Part shown: positions 16,801 through 25,130 of the stretch, in pieces
Layout: every line of letters starts with the position of its first letter
Numbering within the stretch: the stretch's first letter is position 1
NCBI GenBank assembly: GCA_937922655.1
Contig: CALAJH010000077.1
Location: 1 to 44,819 of the forward strand
DNA length: 44,819 bases
Origin: an uncultured Bacteroidia bacterium
Lineage (GTDB): Bacteria; Bacteroidota; Bacteroidia; J057; CALAJH01
Direction of reading: 5' to 3'
Translations under genes and position numbers: made by a program
Notes under the pieces: model-generated
The model's input: only the letters and a program-made list of their open reading frames with translations
Database searches by the model: none
What the model was told of the DNA's origin: nothing

Positions 16801-19005
16801 GTGACGAATGCTGTCGCAATCGATTTTAAAGTCGTCGTAAACGAACTTGAAACGTTTGTTTCCCGGTTTTCCGACGAGGTTGATTTTTCCGGCTTTAAGC
16901 AGACCGCCGCAATAAAAGTTGCGGTTTTCTTGGATGTAAATGGTTTCGTCTTCGGGCCGCATGACGACGTACTGGGAGTCGGAAAGGACGAAGTCGGTAA
17001 CGCCGTGGAGAACGAGGAGCTTGGACGAATAAATCCATTCGGCGTTGTTGCCTTGTTCGGCTTTGGAGGGGATGGAGATGACGTCGTAATCCTTCTTTTT
17101 CATGGCGGCTTTGGCCCACGCGATGAGCAGGTCGCGGACGACGATGCGCCCCGTAGTTTTGTCGTAGTCTACCAGACCCGCGCCGATGAGGTCGTCCAAG
17201 AGCGGTTGGAATTGTCTAAGCTCTTCTTCTTTCGGGTCGATGCCGATGTATTTGTCGTACAGCGAGGGATTTTTGAAAACGGCGTTGCGTTGTTTTCGGG
17301 TCATGCGGGTAAAGGCGAGGAGTTCGGGAATGAGGATGGTGCGCAGTTCGTTTTCGAGGGCTTGGGGGTCTTCGGAGGCGTCTTTACGCTCGACGTATTC
17401 GAGGGCGGCGTCTTCGTGATGGTCGGAGTCGCCGCCAAAGTCGTCCACGCCGCCCCCGCCCCCGCTGTCGCCCGAACCGTAGTCGTCCCAACTGTCTACC
17501 CCGAATTCCGAAGGGTCGGAACGAACGGCGCTTTCCTCTTCCCGTGTTATTTCTTTGCCGTGTTTGGCGGCTTCGACCGCCTTTCTAAATCGATAGAATT
17601 TGTATATGGCCAATATCGGGTTAAACCGTAAGACCCCTTTGTACTGCCAGTAGCGGTCGAAGCGAAAATAATCCAGCGATTCGACGGCGAAAAGTTTGTG
17701 CGGGCGGTCGATGAGCGAGGTAAAGGCGATGGTGTCCGAACCCGGCACCCAACGAATGGCGTCGAAATAAAGGCCCATTTTGTGGTAGGAATCCAAAACG
17801 GGTTGGCGTGAAGCTTTATCGGTGCGGTCGAGGCTGAGGGTTAAAAGTTCGGATTCCACCAGATAGCGCATGCGCATCTTGGAATGGTAAAGGGTGTCGC
17901 CGTCGGTCATGTAGAGCGTTACGCGCGAATCGAGCGCAATCATTTCGACGGGGTTGAGCAGTACCTCGTTGGTTTCGAGTTTGGCGATCGTTTCGCCGCT
18001 GCGGCGCTTGATGAACAGGCGGGCCGGGGCTTTGTCCGTGGCCGAACCGATTTTGGTTACCCCTTTCAACGAAAATCCGCCTTCGTACAAGACGTTGCGC
18101 ACAAAGTTTTCGATTTTTACGTCGCCCTCGGTACTGTGGAAATAAGGATATTCGGCGGTAAGTTTGTCGGTTTTGAAGTGCAAAAAATGCTCTTCGAGCA
18201 CGCCTTTGAGCGGACGGTTGAGCAGGCCTTTGTAATGAAATTCCACGTCTTCGGCCCGAAAATACACCGTTTTCATGTCCACGGTGTAGTCTTTGAGAAC
18301 ACAAAACACTTGCGCGGGCTCCAAATGCACGCGCGACCAATCGTATTTCCCACCGCTGCCCGTGAATATTTGCGTCAGTACGTTGAGTTTGCCGTTGGCC
18401 GCCGATATGTGCGTCGAGTCGTTGTTGCTCACGAAGGTGATTTGGGAATTGTTGAGTTGAAAATACGGCCCCGTATCGTCAAACCCCAGCCGTATTTGCC
18501 CCGTTCGTATTTTCCATTTGCAATATTCGGTTTTGAATACGATTCCTTTGTGAACGATGGAAGCGATGCGCACGGCCGCCGTCGAACATTGCAAGGCGCT
18601 CAGTTGGGACACGCATTGGTCGATGACCTGTAAATAGTCGTAGGCGTTGACGGGGACGACGGCAAAGTTTCTTTTTAGATTGATAAAACCCGAGGCGTAA
18701 GTGGCGACATCGGGCCAGACGCGCAGGCCTTTTGAGACAAGCGCGTTCATGCGTTTGATGAGTTCGCGCCAATCGGTGTCGGAAAGCGAGCCGTCCTTCC
18801 AAGCGTCATCGAGTTCGCGCACCATCGAATTGGCTTCCTTCACTCCCGAGAGACCGCCCAATCGTTTGCGGTAGTCGTTGTAAAATTCTTGGGGTTCGTT
18901 GCTGAAGGCGTTTTGTTGCGCCCGGGCGGATGCGGAAAGCGAAAGAACCACCGCTACTGCGGCGGCAATGTTTAAGACAACTTTTGAAACGTCAGGCATG
19001 ACCAT
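13873..19005 (-). CDS. Very large exported protein of unknown function (about 1,710 aa)
   Basis: I do not recognise this family. It starts with a clear Sec signal peptide (LNIAAAVAVVLSLSASARA, cleavage before QQ). The ATG at 19005 or the second ATG at 18999 would both work. The body has many short beta-like strands, recurring 'DSLT/GDTLYHSKMRMRY'-type patterns and many YFRAEDVEF- and FYFRDTVEI-like strands. There is a Gly/Asp-rich linker near residues 500-530 (DYGSGDSGGGGG) and a Lys-rich linker near 1075 (KKSKKNKTE). The C-terminus is acidic and Gly-rich. Many beta-strand pairs recall OstA/LptA-like or other outer-membrane assembly proteins, but that is only an impression. It overlaps the prmA stop by 34 bases, so it is probably co-transcribed with prmA. 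No T9SS sorting domain or C-terminal beta-barrel signature is evident. Confidence 0.75.
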   Translation of the reverse strand: MVMPDVSKVVLNIAAAVAVVLSLSASARAQQNAFSNEPQEFYNDYRKRLGGLSGVKEANSMVRELDDAWKDGSLSDTDWRELIKRMNALVSKGLRVWPDVATYASGFINLKRNFAVVPVNAYDYLQVIDQCVSQLSALQCSTAAVRIASIVHKGIVFKTEYCKWKIRTGQIRLGFDDTGPYFQLNNSQITFVSNNDSTHISAANGKLNVLTQIFTGSGGKYDWSRVHLEPAQVFCVLKDYTVDMKTVYFRAEDVEFHYKGLLNRPLKGVLEEHFLHFKTDKLTAEYPYFHSTEGDVKIENFVRNVLYEGGFSLKGVTKIGSATDKAPARLFIKRRSGETIAKLETNEVLLNPVEMIALDSRVTLYMTDGDTLYHSKMRMRYLVESELLTLSLDRTDKASRQPVLDSYHKMGLYFDAIRWVPGSDTIAFTSLIDRPHKLFAVESLDYFRFDRYWQYKGVLRFNPILAIYKFYRFRKAVEAAKHGKEITREEESAVRSDPSEFGVDSWDDYGSGDSGGGGGVDDFGGDSDHHEDAALEYVERKDASEDPQALENELRTILIPELLAFTRMTRKQRNAVFKNPSLYDKYIGIDPKEEELRQFQPLLDDLIGAGLVDYDKTTGRIVVRDLLIAWAKAAMKKKDYDVISIPSKAEQGNNAEWIYSSKLLVLHGVTDFVLSDSQYVVMRPEDETIYIQENRNFYCGGLLKAGKINLVGKPGNKRFKFVYDDFKIDCDSIRHMTFYPERDPQFEKHRILDEKAVKGLAKLKIENLAGTVYIDRPNNKNGRKPRPEYSMFDCHTESYVYWNDTSIQKGVYAKDRLYFVVEPFLIDSLETFSINSLFFMGELNTGDIMPEFRDTLKPVADGTFGIREIMPEYGTPLYRDKGRFFNEINMDGYGLHGRGKIEYLSTEAESDTFVFHFDSVMAYTKSFYMPRGEFEGYYYPELRGGRFKYTWYPHEDRLVLETGEEALTTFEGRGLFRGKITITPAGVSASGTLWIGNEEFYSQNFDLQENRFQTKDGEFTINDPYQPTKQYFYAKNVAMAREMDSELVTFETIAAKRDTTAAPTETGETDPKTPVKKSKKNKTETPAEIAAAAQADSLAMRQPDPPNLSFPQHGFTTTLDKGSYDKIIKKVVMSSKDEGMKSHYFIATDSSLHGLKFPVKSAELDMAKEIIYADGVDSIRVADAIVFPEIQSLRIEAGGILEPMEHARIVVGPGDKRYHLLEDATVQIVTGIAYNASGEYHYKFKDVDQVIRFDNINVRPDTVTLGYAVIPEEQNFFITERFYFRDTVEIVGNQKYLNFRGQVKIQSDNPALSESWIDVRADNVNPDSVIVPVDSAVLKDLAVGVYFIPKRSAFYSKFLEKKFDRNDVAVLSSAGSITFDLSTNEFRIGDLNKLKRSRFKGNVVGYNDAKNVITSEGFINFPYHLHRNKFFTMAMAGRWRENNDKGLIETDLTWTINFPAEVKEVMTRLGGVIRTAANAAEEVRYKNNRFLMESIAEIIDAGDPNETKTKLLAEDAEVHDESYPLMIGKTLTHSLAFTGVKFTYCDEVLPVFYAEKSVGVMAMQGITVSRYVRGKIKYSLGRLLASKSYAPDTVRILLEFSDYDEFVYFEFYDNTLKIETTAANVMSLSKEVAAKLAKKGTKADAFHFVYLEPELGSTFSKELNHFKRSFSGLVLSGCGKDVAGEKAPVKKALQPENEGETPENEEGGGN

Positions 19006-19832
19006 TCGTTTTCGGTTTCGTGGGCGATAAGCTCAAAGCCCGAAAAAGCGTCGTTGAGCATGGGAGCGTCGGCGGTCAAAAAACCGGAGACGACCAAAAC
19101 GGCGCCGGGCCTAAGTAAGGCGAAATATACGTCTTTTTCGGCAATCAAGACGTTGCGCGTGATATTGGCGAGGAGAACGTCAAAAGTTTGCGGCAAATAG
19201 ACGGCGGCCGTACCCTCGCGAACGTTGTGGGCTCCGCTATCCAAACCGTTGGTTTTTAGGTTGGACAGCGTGTCTTCGACGGCGACGGGGTCGATGTCGG
19301 CAAAGGAGACGTCGGCGCCCGCCAACGCCGCCGCAAGTCCCAATACGCCCGTGCCGCAACCCGCGTCCAAGACTTTTTTGCCGGTTAATTGGCCCATGTC
19401 GTCCAAGCGTTTCAAGGCGCGAAGGCAAAGCCGGGTCGTTTCGTGTCGACCCGTACCGAACGCCATGCGCGGGTCTATTTCCAAAGTATAACGAAACGAC
19501 CCGGCGTTTTCTTGTGCTTGCGCGCGACGATGCGTCGGATAAAGCAAAATATAATCGTCCACGGCGGTAGGGCCGTACCCGGCCTCCCACGTCGCGTTCC
19601 AGTTTTCCCACGGCGCGGTTTCACAGACGTATTCGGGTAAGTCGAATCCAAAAAGCGACAGATACTCCCGTGCTTGGTCCAGAGAGTCGTGTTCTTGGCC
19701 TTCGGGGACGTAGGCGATCAGCGACGTTTCCGTTTCCTCAAAAGCTTCGAAGGACTCCAATCCCTCCGCCAAGAGCGCACGCAAGGTTTCGTCGTCGGTT
19801 TCAAATGTATACTTTTTGTACGCTTTCACCAT
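18972..19832 (-). CDS. prmA: Ribosomal protein L11 methyltransferase
   Basis: PrmA trimethylates L11 using S-adenosylmethionine. The N-terminal substrate-recognition part includes CETAPWENWNATWEAGYGPTAV. Next come FRYTLEIDPRMAFGTGRHETTRLCLRAL, the SAM motif VLDAGCGTGVLGLAAALAGA, and the NITRNVL catalytic-site motif. The start at 19832 (MVKAYKKYTF) is chosen over an in-frame start at 19961. The longer version would add a basic-hydrophobic head that spans a terminator and a promoter. The resulting 286 aa match the family. It overlaps the start of the large exported gene downstream. Confidence 0.93.
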   Translation of the reverse strand: MVKAYKKYTFETDDETLRALLAEGLESFEAFEETETSLIAYVPEGQEHDSLDQAREYLSLFGFDLPEYVCETAPWENWNATWEAGYGPTAVDDYILLYPTHRRAQAQENAGSFRYTLEIDPRMAFGTGRHETTRLCLRALKRLDDMGQLTGKKVLDAGCGTGVLGLAAALAGADVSFADIDPVAVEDTLSNLKTNGLDSGAHNVREGTAAVYLPQTFDVLLANITRNVLIAEKDVYFALLRPGAVLVVSGFLTADAPMLNDAFSGFELIAHETENEWSCLTFQKLS

Positions 19833-19843
19833 TCCAAAAACAA

Positions 19844-19874
19844 CAAAGATAATGAAAAGAAAGCGAAGCCGCAA
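19844..19874 (-). promoter_or_regulatory. prmA promoter
   Basis: Minus strand: TTG (19872-19874), 20 bases, then an exact TATCTTTG (19844-19851), 11 bases before the prmA ATG. It supports the short start. Confidence 0.65.
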
Positions 19875-19909
19875 CAATACGGCGCCACAACACGCTTGAA
19901 AATAAGAGT

Positions 19910-19932
19910 GGGCGGCCTTGCTTTGGCCGCCC
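19910..19932 (-). terminator. Terminator after the adhesin-like gene
   Basis: An 8-bp GC-rich stem, GGGCGGCC / GGCCGCCC, with a TTGCTTT loop. On the plus strand it is followed by GATTTTTT, on the minus strand by ACTCTTATTTTC. It lies 25 bases beyond the minus-strand stop at 19958. Confidence 0.7.
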
Positions 19933-19957
19933 GATTTTTTCCGTATTTTTTTGATTC

Positions 19958-21595
19958 TCAAAGCTTGAATTCCACGGCCGCCAAACGCCGCTCGCGGACA
20001 ACGATGTTGCCAAAATTACAGCTTGAGCCGCATAGCGCTTCATGCGAGCCGTACAAGCGATAATAATACGTTCCGGGAGCCAAGCCCGTGTCCAGGTAAG
20101 TGATGGGAATGGTGGCGGTGGTTAAATTGAGAAGGACCGATCCGCCACCGGTGCCGCCGGTATGGGCGATGGCCACCAAACCCCTAAACGTTGCCAAATT
20201 GGTTACGGTGGAAAACGTAGGGTCGGTGGAGCGCTGGAGCGTTAAAACCAACGCCCTTTGGTCTTCTTTCATTACGGTAACCGTACTCACCCCCGAATTT
20301 TGAGCGGTTACGGCTCCGGCGATGAGTATGGCGCTCGAACCGCTGGGGCCGTTGGTGGTGATGCTGATGTCCGTACTCGTCAGCGCTTGGGGCGACGAAC
20401 CGAAATTGGCGACTTGATTGGCGGTGGTTCCGTTGACGGCGGCGGATTGATTGGCGAAATCGCCGTTGAAAGTGATGACCGAACCGTCGTTGGTGATGGC
20501 GCTTGTCGCCACCCAGGTTGTGCCGTCGTGGCGGAGGGTTTGTCCCGATGTACCGGGGGGCAGACCGCCGCCGCTTGGCGTCGTCCAACTCAAATTGCCG
20601 TTGCCGTCGGTGGTCAGTACTTGGTTGGCGTTGCCGTCGTCGGGGGGGAAGGTCAGTACCACGTTTTGGGTCATGGCGGCATTGGGCTTGAAGTCCAATG
20701 TGTAGTCGTTGGCGCCCTGTTCGGAATACAATCTCAAAACGCCGGAACGGATGTCGGGCGTGCCGATTTGCAAGGTGGCGTTGCCCATAAGCCGCGCGCG
20801 TTCGTAAAGACCGCCGTTGGCGCCGCCGCCGCCGTGGACGTTCCATACCAAGTCGCTGCGTCCGTTGGAGGAGAAAATGGTAATCGCTTGCATTTCCGCA
20901 CCGACGTTCGACGTGGCCGACGTCGAATTAATCAAGCGAATGCCGGTACCGGTGTTGTCGGCCGTGTAATCGGAGCGGAGGGTAAGAAGGTTGGTTACCG
21001 TTGCGGATGTGCCGCCGACAATGTCCACCAAGTTGTTGGGGGCGTCGGTGTTGCCTCCGATGGCGATGCGTCCATTGCTTTGTACGCGCATGCGTTCGAC
21101 GTTGTTTGCGCGGATGACAAAATTTTGCGCGTTGGAGGTACCTATCCAATCGGTGGTCGTTGGGCTGGTGATGGCGTTTCCGCCGACATTCCATGCATTG
21201 GCCGCCGCGCCGCCGCCTGAAACGGGCCGCCATGCGCCATTCACGTAAATAAAAAGACGCGACGCGTTCGGGGAGACGACCGTACCGTCGAAGGTCGCGT
21301 CGTTGTCGTCGTGATTGTAAACGACGAGCCATTGACCCGCCGTCGGTGAAGAAGGCGGATTTATCGTCGTTGCCGAGCCGCCTGTAACCAAATTCACCCA
21401 AACCACCGAGGCGTTGTCGGGACAAGCCACCGTTCCACCCGGCGTTAAGGGCGCGGCGGGAACGGTTCCCAAACCACCGTCCACGTGCAACTTCACCGCG
21501 GGACTTGGCACGCCGATGCCCACGTTTTGTGCGATTGCTTTTTCAAAAATTACGGTCAGACCCAACGTCGCCGTAAATAGTAAAACTTGCTTCAT
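19958..21595 (-). CDS. Secreted tail-fibre/adhesin-like protein
   Basis: A 545-aa exported protein starting with a signal peptide (KQVLLFTATLGLTVIF, then AQNVGIG). It opens with NVGIGVPSPAVKLHV, the phrase that begins many Bacteroidota tail-fibre-like and cell-surface proteins. The body is rich in Gly, Thr, Asn and Ser, with parallel-beta type repeats (LLTLRSDYTADNTGTGIRL, NQVLTTDGNGNLSWTTPSGG). The latter resembles the neck region of phage tail collar fibres. It ends with DTGLAPGTYYYRLYGSHEAL and no recognisable sorting domain. An upstream in-frame GTG (21604) is less likely than the ATG at 21595. The gene is monocistronic, with its own terminator. Confidence 0.75.
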   Translation of the reverse strand: MKQVLLFTATLGLTVIFEKAIAQNVGIGVPSPAVKLHVDGGLGTVPAAPLTPGGTVACPDNASVVWVNLVTGGSATTINPPSSPTAGQWLVVYNHDDNDATFDGTVVSPNASRLFIYVNGAWRPVSGGGAAANAWNVGGNAITSPTTTDWIGTSNAQNFVIRANNVERMRVQSNGRIAIGGNTDAPNNLVDIVGGTSATVTNLLTLRSDYTADNTGTGIRLINSTSATSNVGAEMQAITIFSSNGRSDLVWNVHGGGGANGGLYERARLMGNATLQIGTPDIRSGVLRLYSEQGANDYTLDFKPNAAMTQNVVLTFPPDDGNANQVLTTDGNGNLSWTTPSGGGLPPGTSGQTLRHDGTTWVATSAITNDGSVITFNGDFANQSAAVNGTTANQVANFGSSPQALTSTDISITTNGPSGSSAILIAGAVTAQNSGVSTVTVMKEDQRALVLTLQRSTDPTFSTVTNLATFRGLVAIAHTGGTGGGSVLLNLTTATIPITYLDTGLAPGTYYYRLYGSHEALCGSSCNFGNIVVRERRLAAVEFKL

Positions 21596-21614
21596 ACTTA
21601 ACACGATTTTTTTA

Positions 21615-21622
21615 CAAAAATA
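21615..21622 (-). promoter_or_regulatory. -7 box of the adhesin-like gene
   Basis: Minus strand TATTTTTG matches TAnnTTTG, 19 bases before the ATG at 21595. No matching -33 box is seen at ordinary spacing. Confidence 0.4.
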
Positions 21623-21871
21623 ACGATAAGTCCGTGAATTTGATTCTCTACAAAAATATTTTGTTTACTACGACACAATGACTTGGTAATCAAGACGTTT
21701 TTTGTCTAGGGAAAATAATTTTAAGGACGAAATGTTTTCATCCGGACGTGCTTGCAGGCTTCGAACTCAACGACGTCGGGCTTCAATGTGTCAAGCGAGA
21801 CTTATTCATCGGGTTTTTGCCCGATTCGGTGTCGATAAGTTAAATTAATATCGAAAGATTAGTAATCTTTT
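21623..21871. other. Intergenic region with hairpin-like sequences
   Basis: No gene. Notable are a small hairpin ATCGGG / CCCGAT (21808-21813 with 21820-21825) and the near-palindrome AAAGATTAGTAATCTTT (21854-21870), which sits directly before the IS1-like remnant's terminal sequence at 21872. Confidence 0.4.
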
Positions 21872-22105
21872 GGTAGTGTATGACAGTTAAAGACGAAAAA
21901 AATATCCACAGGTCTAAAAGCACGAGGTTTGTATTATGAATATAAATACCACGACATTCCCGCCCCGGCAAGCCGCAATATCGTATAGTTATTCCCAAAG
22001 ACTTGCATCGCCCTCAATTCCAAAGAGGCCGGACCCAACCGGTCGAGCGTTTCAACGGCACGTTGTGTTCCAAAGTTTCGCGTTCGGTTGGAAGTGGATA
22101 AATTT
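21872..22105 (+). mobile_element. Decayed IS1-like element remnant
   Basis: The left end starts GGTAGTGTATGAC and shares about 110 bases of recognisable similarity with a second copy at 44150-44260 (minus). Both contain TCCACAGG, CTAAAAGCA, an ATG about 62 bases in, and AAGCCGCAATATCGT. In the other copy this region encodes a zinc-ribbon start (CPACGSRNIVKN) like IS1 InsA; here the Cys codons have mutated. Further right, codons 22036-22089 read QPVERFNGTLCSKVSRSV. That resembles the C-terminal IERFN-TLR..SRLVRK region of IS1-family transposases. The middle is missing. Family assignment is inference; the shared terminal sequence is directly seen. Confidence 0.55.
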
Positions 22106-22107
22106 CG

Positions 22108-23082
22108 CTACTCAAAAGCTTCCAACGGCAAAAGACCGCCGCTACCCGCAACAATCACTTCGTTCTCCAACGCCACCCCGAAACGTTCAAACACGCTGCG
22201 CCGAACGGCGGCGGCAAGTCGTGCAATTTCCGTCCCGTCCGCGCCACCCAAATTTATCAATACCAACGCATGACCGGGCGACACCCCCGCCCTACCCATG
22301 CTTTTGCCTTTCCAACCCGCCGATTCTATCAGCCGCGCCGCCGATATTTTGACCTTGCCATCCGTCGCCGGAAAAACCGGCCCCACATAATCCAACGGAA
22401 CTCGGGAAACCACCGGATTTTTGAAAAAACTGCCCGCGTTGCCCACAATGCTAGGGTCGGGCAACTTGCGACGTCGTATTTCACAAACGGCTTCGAACGC
22501 CTCGTAAGCCGTAGGAACGCCGTCGGCAAATCGCTCGCGAAGGTCGGGATAACTCAACACCGGACGGTACTTACGATCGAGTTCAAACGTTGCGGAAACG
22601 ACAAAATAATTTCTTTCATGTTTAAATACGCTTTCTCGATAATCAAAGCGACACTCTTCGGCGGAAAAATCGAAAAATGCGCCCGTTTCAAGATTTAAAA
22701 CACGAACGGAATGTAACCGGTCTTTAAGTTCGACCCCGTAAGCGCCGACGTTTTGCACTACCGCCGCACCGACCGTACCCGGAATCAAAGCCAAGTTTTC
22801 GAGTCCGTATCCACCCAACTCCAAGCTTGTACGCACAAAGTCGTGCCACGGCTTGCCCGCGCCGACGCGAACACGAATCTTGTCTTGGGTTCGACTCAAA
22901 AGTTCCACTCCCTCGTCGCCGGAACGCAACAATATGCCGTCAAAATCGCCGGTCCACAAAACGTTGCTTCCCGAACCCGCACAAAACCATCGCTCGTTTG
23001 GAAGAACGACGGCGCCGCGCGGGATTACAACGATTTGCCTGCAAAAAGCCCGAACGCCAAAGGTGTTGGGAATCGGCGTCAC
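22108..23082 (-). CDS. murB: UDP-N-acetylenolpyruvoylglucosamine reductase
   Basis: MurB reduces UDP-GlcNAc-enolpyruvate to UDP-MurNAc for peptidoglycan, using FAD and NADPH. FAD-domain motifs are ERWFCAGSGSNVLWTG and ENLALIPGTVGAAVVQNVGAYG. Catalytic residues appear as Arg149 (DYRESVF), Ser218 (GNAGSFFKNP) and Glu307 (LENEVIV), numbered from the GTG at 23082. That GTG overlaps the upstream TGA as GTGA and directly precedes PIPNTFGV, the normal MurB start. Longer starts would lie within the neighbouring gene. The length, 324 aa, fits the long (E. coli-like) type. The last residues (after VIVAG) lie next to the IS remnant. Confidence 0.93.
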   Translation of the reverse strand: MTPIPNTFGVRAFCRQIVVIPRGAVVLPNERWFCAGSGSNVLWTGDFDGILLRSGDEGVELLSRTQDKIRVRVGAGKPWHDFVRTSLELGGYGLENLALIPGTVGAAVVQNVGAYGVELKDRLHSVRVLNLETGAFFDFSAEECRFDYRESVFKHERNYFVVSATFELDRKYRPVLSYPDLRERFADGVPTAYEAFEAVCEIRRRKLPDPSIVGNAGSFFKNPVVSRVPLDYVGPVFPATDGKVKISAARLIESAGWKGKSMGRAGVSPGHALVLINLGGADGTEIARLAAAVRRSVFERFGVALENEVIVAGSGGLLPLEAFE

Positions 23083-24059
23083 CGCGCCAACGCGCTTTTG
23101 AGTTCGTCTATAACGGCGACGGGCGTGGGGTCGGCGCCGTTGAACCCCGCCAACGCCAATGAAACCCAATCGCAAAAATGAATCAGATAAAGCAATCTTG
23201 CGGGCAAATCGTCGCCGACGGCCCGAATTTCAACCACCGTTGCACCCTTACGGCAAACGACTTCGCGGGTAAAGTCGAAACGCGGAGAATGACGCTCGTG
23301 TTCATCGGCGCCACGCAAAAAAACGACCACCGACTTTTCACACAACCAAGACGGATGTTCCCAGCCCACCAGTTCGTTGTGATTCATTTCGGGCACGACG
23401 TGGTGCCAACACAACATTTTGGCGTTTTCGTTGATTTGCTGTCGAAGTCGGACGGCAATGGATTCATAGGGGTCGGGGGCGTAAATCACGGGAAGTTTGT
23501 CGTGCAGGGATTTGGCCAATTCCAACGCCGCCGCTTTAACGTCGGCTTTGCGAATATTGCTTATGCCTTCGTTGAGCGACGACAAAAAATCTTCTTCCCT
23601 TACAAGACCGAAACGAACCAACACGTATAGCTGCGCGACAATCGAATACGCCACCGCGGCCCGCGGAGGAAATCCCGCAGGCAAAACGAACAAGGGAAAA
23701 CCGTTTTGTCGGGCAAATTCGGCCAATTTTCCCCCGTGGGTAACGCATACGCACACCGCACCGGCGGCTTGGGCCGCTTCCGCCGCGCTCAACGTCTCCT
23801 CGGTGTTACCCGAATACGAGGAAAGCAAAACCAAAGTTTTCGGTCCGACCCACGCCGGCAAATCGTAAGCCCGATTGATGACAAACGGTGTTTTAAGTTT
23901 GCCGTAAAGTATGTTTTTGACCACTTCCCCGCCAAAAGCCGACCCCCCCAAGCCCGCCAAAAGGATGTTTTCCACGGGACGGGATTCGCATTCAAAGTTT
24001 TTGCCCAAACTTACCGCCTCTTCGAGTTGCCGGGCAAAATTCGCCACCAACGCTTCCAT
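23079..24059 (-). CDS. SIS-domain bifunctional phosphoglucose/phosphomannose isomerase
   Basis: A cytosolic sugar isomerase with two SIS domains, interconverting fructose-6-phosphate with glucose- or mannose-6-phosphate in related archaeal and Bacteroidota enzymes. The first domain has ILLAGLGGSAFGGEVVKN and LLSSYSGNTEETL. The second contains MNHNELVGWEHP, with the active-site Glu and His of this family. At 326 aa it is the usual length. It lies in a probable operon with the TPR lipoprotein upstream (26-bp gap) and overlaps murB by 4 bases, linking sugar phosphates with cell-wall synthesis. Confidence 0.9.
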   Translation of the reverse strand: MEALVANFARQLEEAVSLGKNFECESRPVENILLAGLGGSAFGGEVVKNILYGKLKTPFVINRAYDLPAWVGPKTLVLLSSYSGNTEETLSAAEAAQAAGAVCVCVTHGGKLAEFARQNGFPLFVLPAGFPPRAAVAYSIVAQLYVLVRFGLVREEDFLSSLNEGISNIRKADVKAAALELAKSLHDKLPVIYAPDPYESIAVRLRQQINENAKMLCWHHVVPEMNHNELVGWEHPSWLCEKSVVVFLRGADEHERHSPRFDFTREVVCRKGATVVEIRAVGDDLPARLLYLIHFCDWVSLALAGFNGADPTPVAVIDELKSALAR

Positions 24060-24085
24060 TGCAAAAGAAATAACTTTACTTATGA

Positions 24086-25126
24086 CTAATTGTACACAGC
24101 CACGCGTTCAAGAGCGGCTTTTGCGTCCTGAAAATCGGGTGCGTGCCGCAAGGCTTTTCGAAACGCGGCTCGGGCTTTTTCCGGCTCGTCGTAATTTTCG
24201 TAAATCAAACCGATATGGTAATACGCACGGGCGTCGGTGGAATCCAAACGCACGCAACGCTCAAAGTCGCTCAAAGCGGGGGCGTAATCTTTACGTAAAA
24301 AACGTATGTAGCCCCGATTATAGAGTGCGGCGGCAAAGCCGGGGTCTATCGTCAACGCCCTGCTGTAATAACGGTCGGCTTTGGTCAGGTCGTCAAGGTT
24401 TTTGGCCCGCTCGTAACGCCGATAATGCCAAAGTCCGAGATTGAAAAATCCCAACGGGTGCAAAGAATCGTTTTTGAAAATCAAACGGTTGGCGGTTAGG
24501 GCCTTGTCGGCGTCTTGAAGTCCGTCGAAGAGAATCTCAAAATGAAGGTTGGCCGCGTTGACGTTGGTCGAATCCAGCCGTAGGCTCAACGAACAAGCGG
24601 AAAGCGCCTCATTGTAGCGCTTGGCTTGATAAAGCGCAAACGCCCGCAGAAACGGAAAATGCGTCGAAAGCGTATCCATCGATTGGGCGCGAAGATAATA
24701 TTTGACCGCTTCGTCGTACCGTTCGTTGATTGTATAAACGTTCCCGATTTGCGCAAACACCTCGGGATTGTTGGAACCCAGTTTTTCCGCTTGCAAAAAG
24801 TCGGCAAGCGCCGCCGAATCGTTCTCCAAGCCCGAATAATAATACACGCCTCGAATGTAATAGAGTTCGTGGTCTTTGGGCGAAAGTTGCAAGGCTTGTG
24901 AAATGTCGGCAACGGCCTTGTCGGCTTGTCCGCGTTGGTAGTAAAGCGCCGAGCGTTGTTCATAGAGCGCCGCGCTGTCGGGATAGGTTTTTATCTTTAA
25001 AGTGAGTTGGTCGATTTTGACCTTGTCCGGGTCTTCGGGAAGATCGGCGGGACGTTTTTGTTCGGTACAAGACGTCCATAACAAACCCGCAAGAACTACG
25101 CCGCATATGCCCAAGCGAATATCCAC
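24086..25126 (-). CDS. TPR-repeat lipoprotein
   Basis: A probable membrane-anchored protein; the signal peptide ends LAGLLWTSC, a loose lipobox with Cys20. The mature part carries about seven to eight tetratricopeptide repeats. Examples are SAALYEQRSALYYQRGQADKAV, HELYYIRGVYYYSGLENDSA and ARAYYHIGLIYENYDEPEKA. Such scaffolds bind partner proteins; the partner is unknown. It is the first gene of the probable TPR - SIS isomerase - murB operon. Confidence 0.85.
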   Translation of the reverse strand: MDIRLGICGVVLAGLLWTSCTEQKRPADLPEDPDKVKIDQLTLKIKTYPDSAALYEQRSALYYQRGQADKAVADISQALQLSPKDHELYYIRGVYYYSGLENDSAALADFLQAEKLGSNNPEVFAQIGNVYTINERYDEAVKYYLRAQSMDTLSTHFPFLRAFALYQAKRYNEALSACSLSLRLDSTNVNAANLHFEILFDGLQDADKALTANRLIFKNDSLHPLGFFNLGLWHYRRYERAKNLDDLTKADRYYSRALTIDPGFAAALYNRGYIRFLRKDYAPALSDFERCVRLDSTDARAYYHIGLIYENYDEPEKARAAFRKALRHAPDFQDAKAALERVAVYN

Positions 25127-25130
25127 GGTG

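Noticed and set aside
21936-22352. 138-codon open frame in the IS remnant and antisense to murB
   Set aside because: It changes frame relative to the IS1-like peptide and mostly reads the complement of murB.
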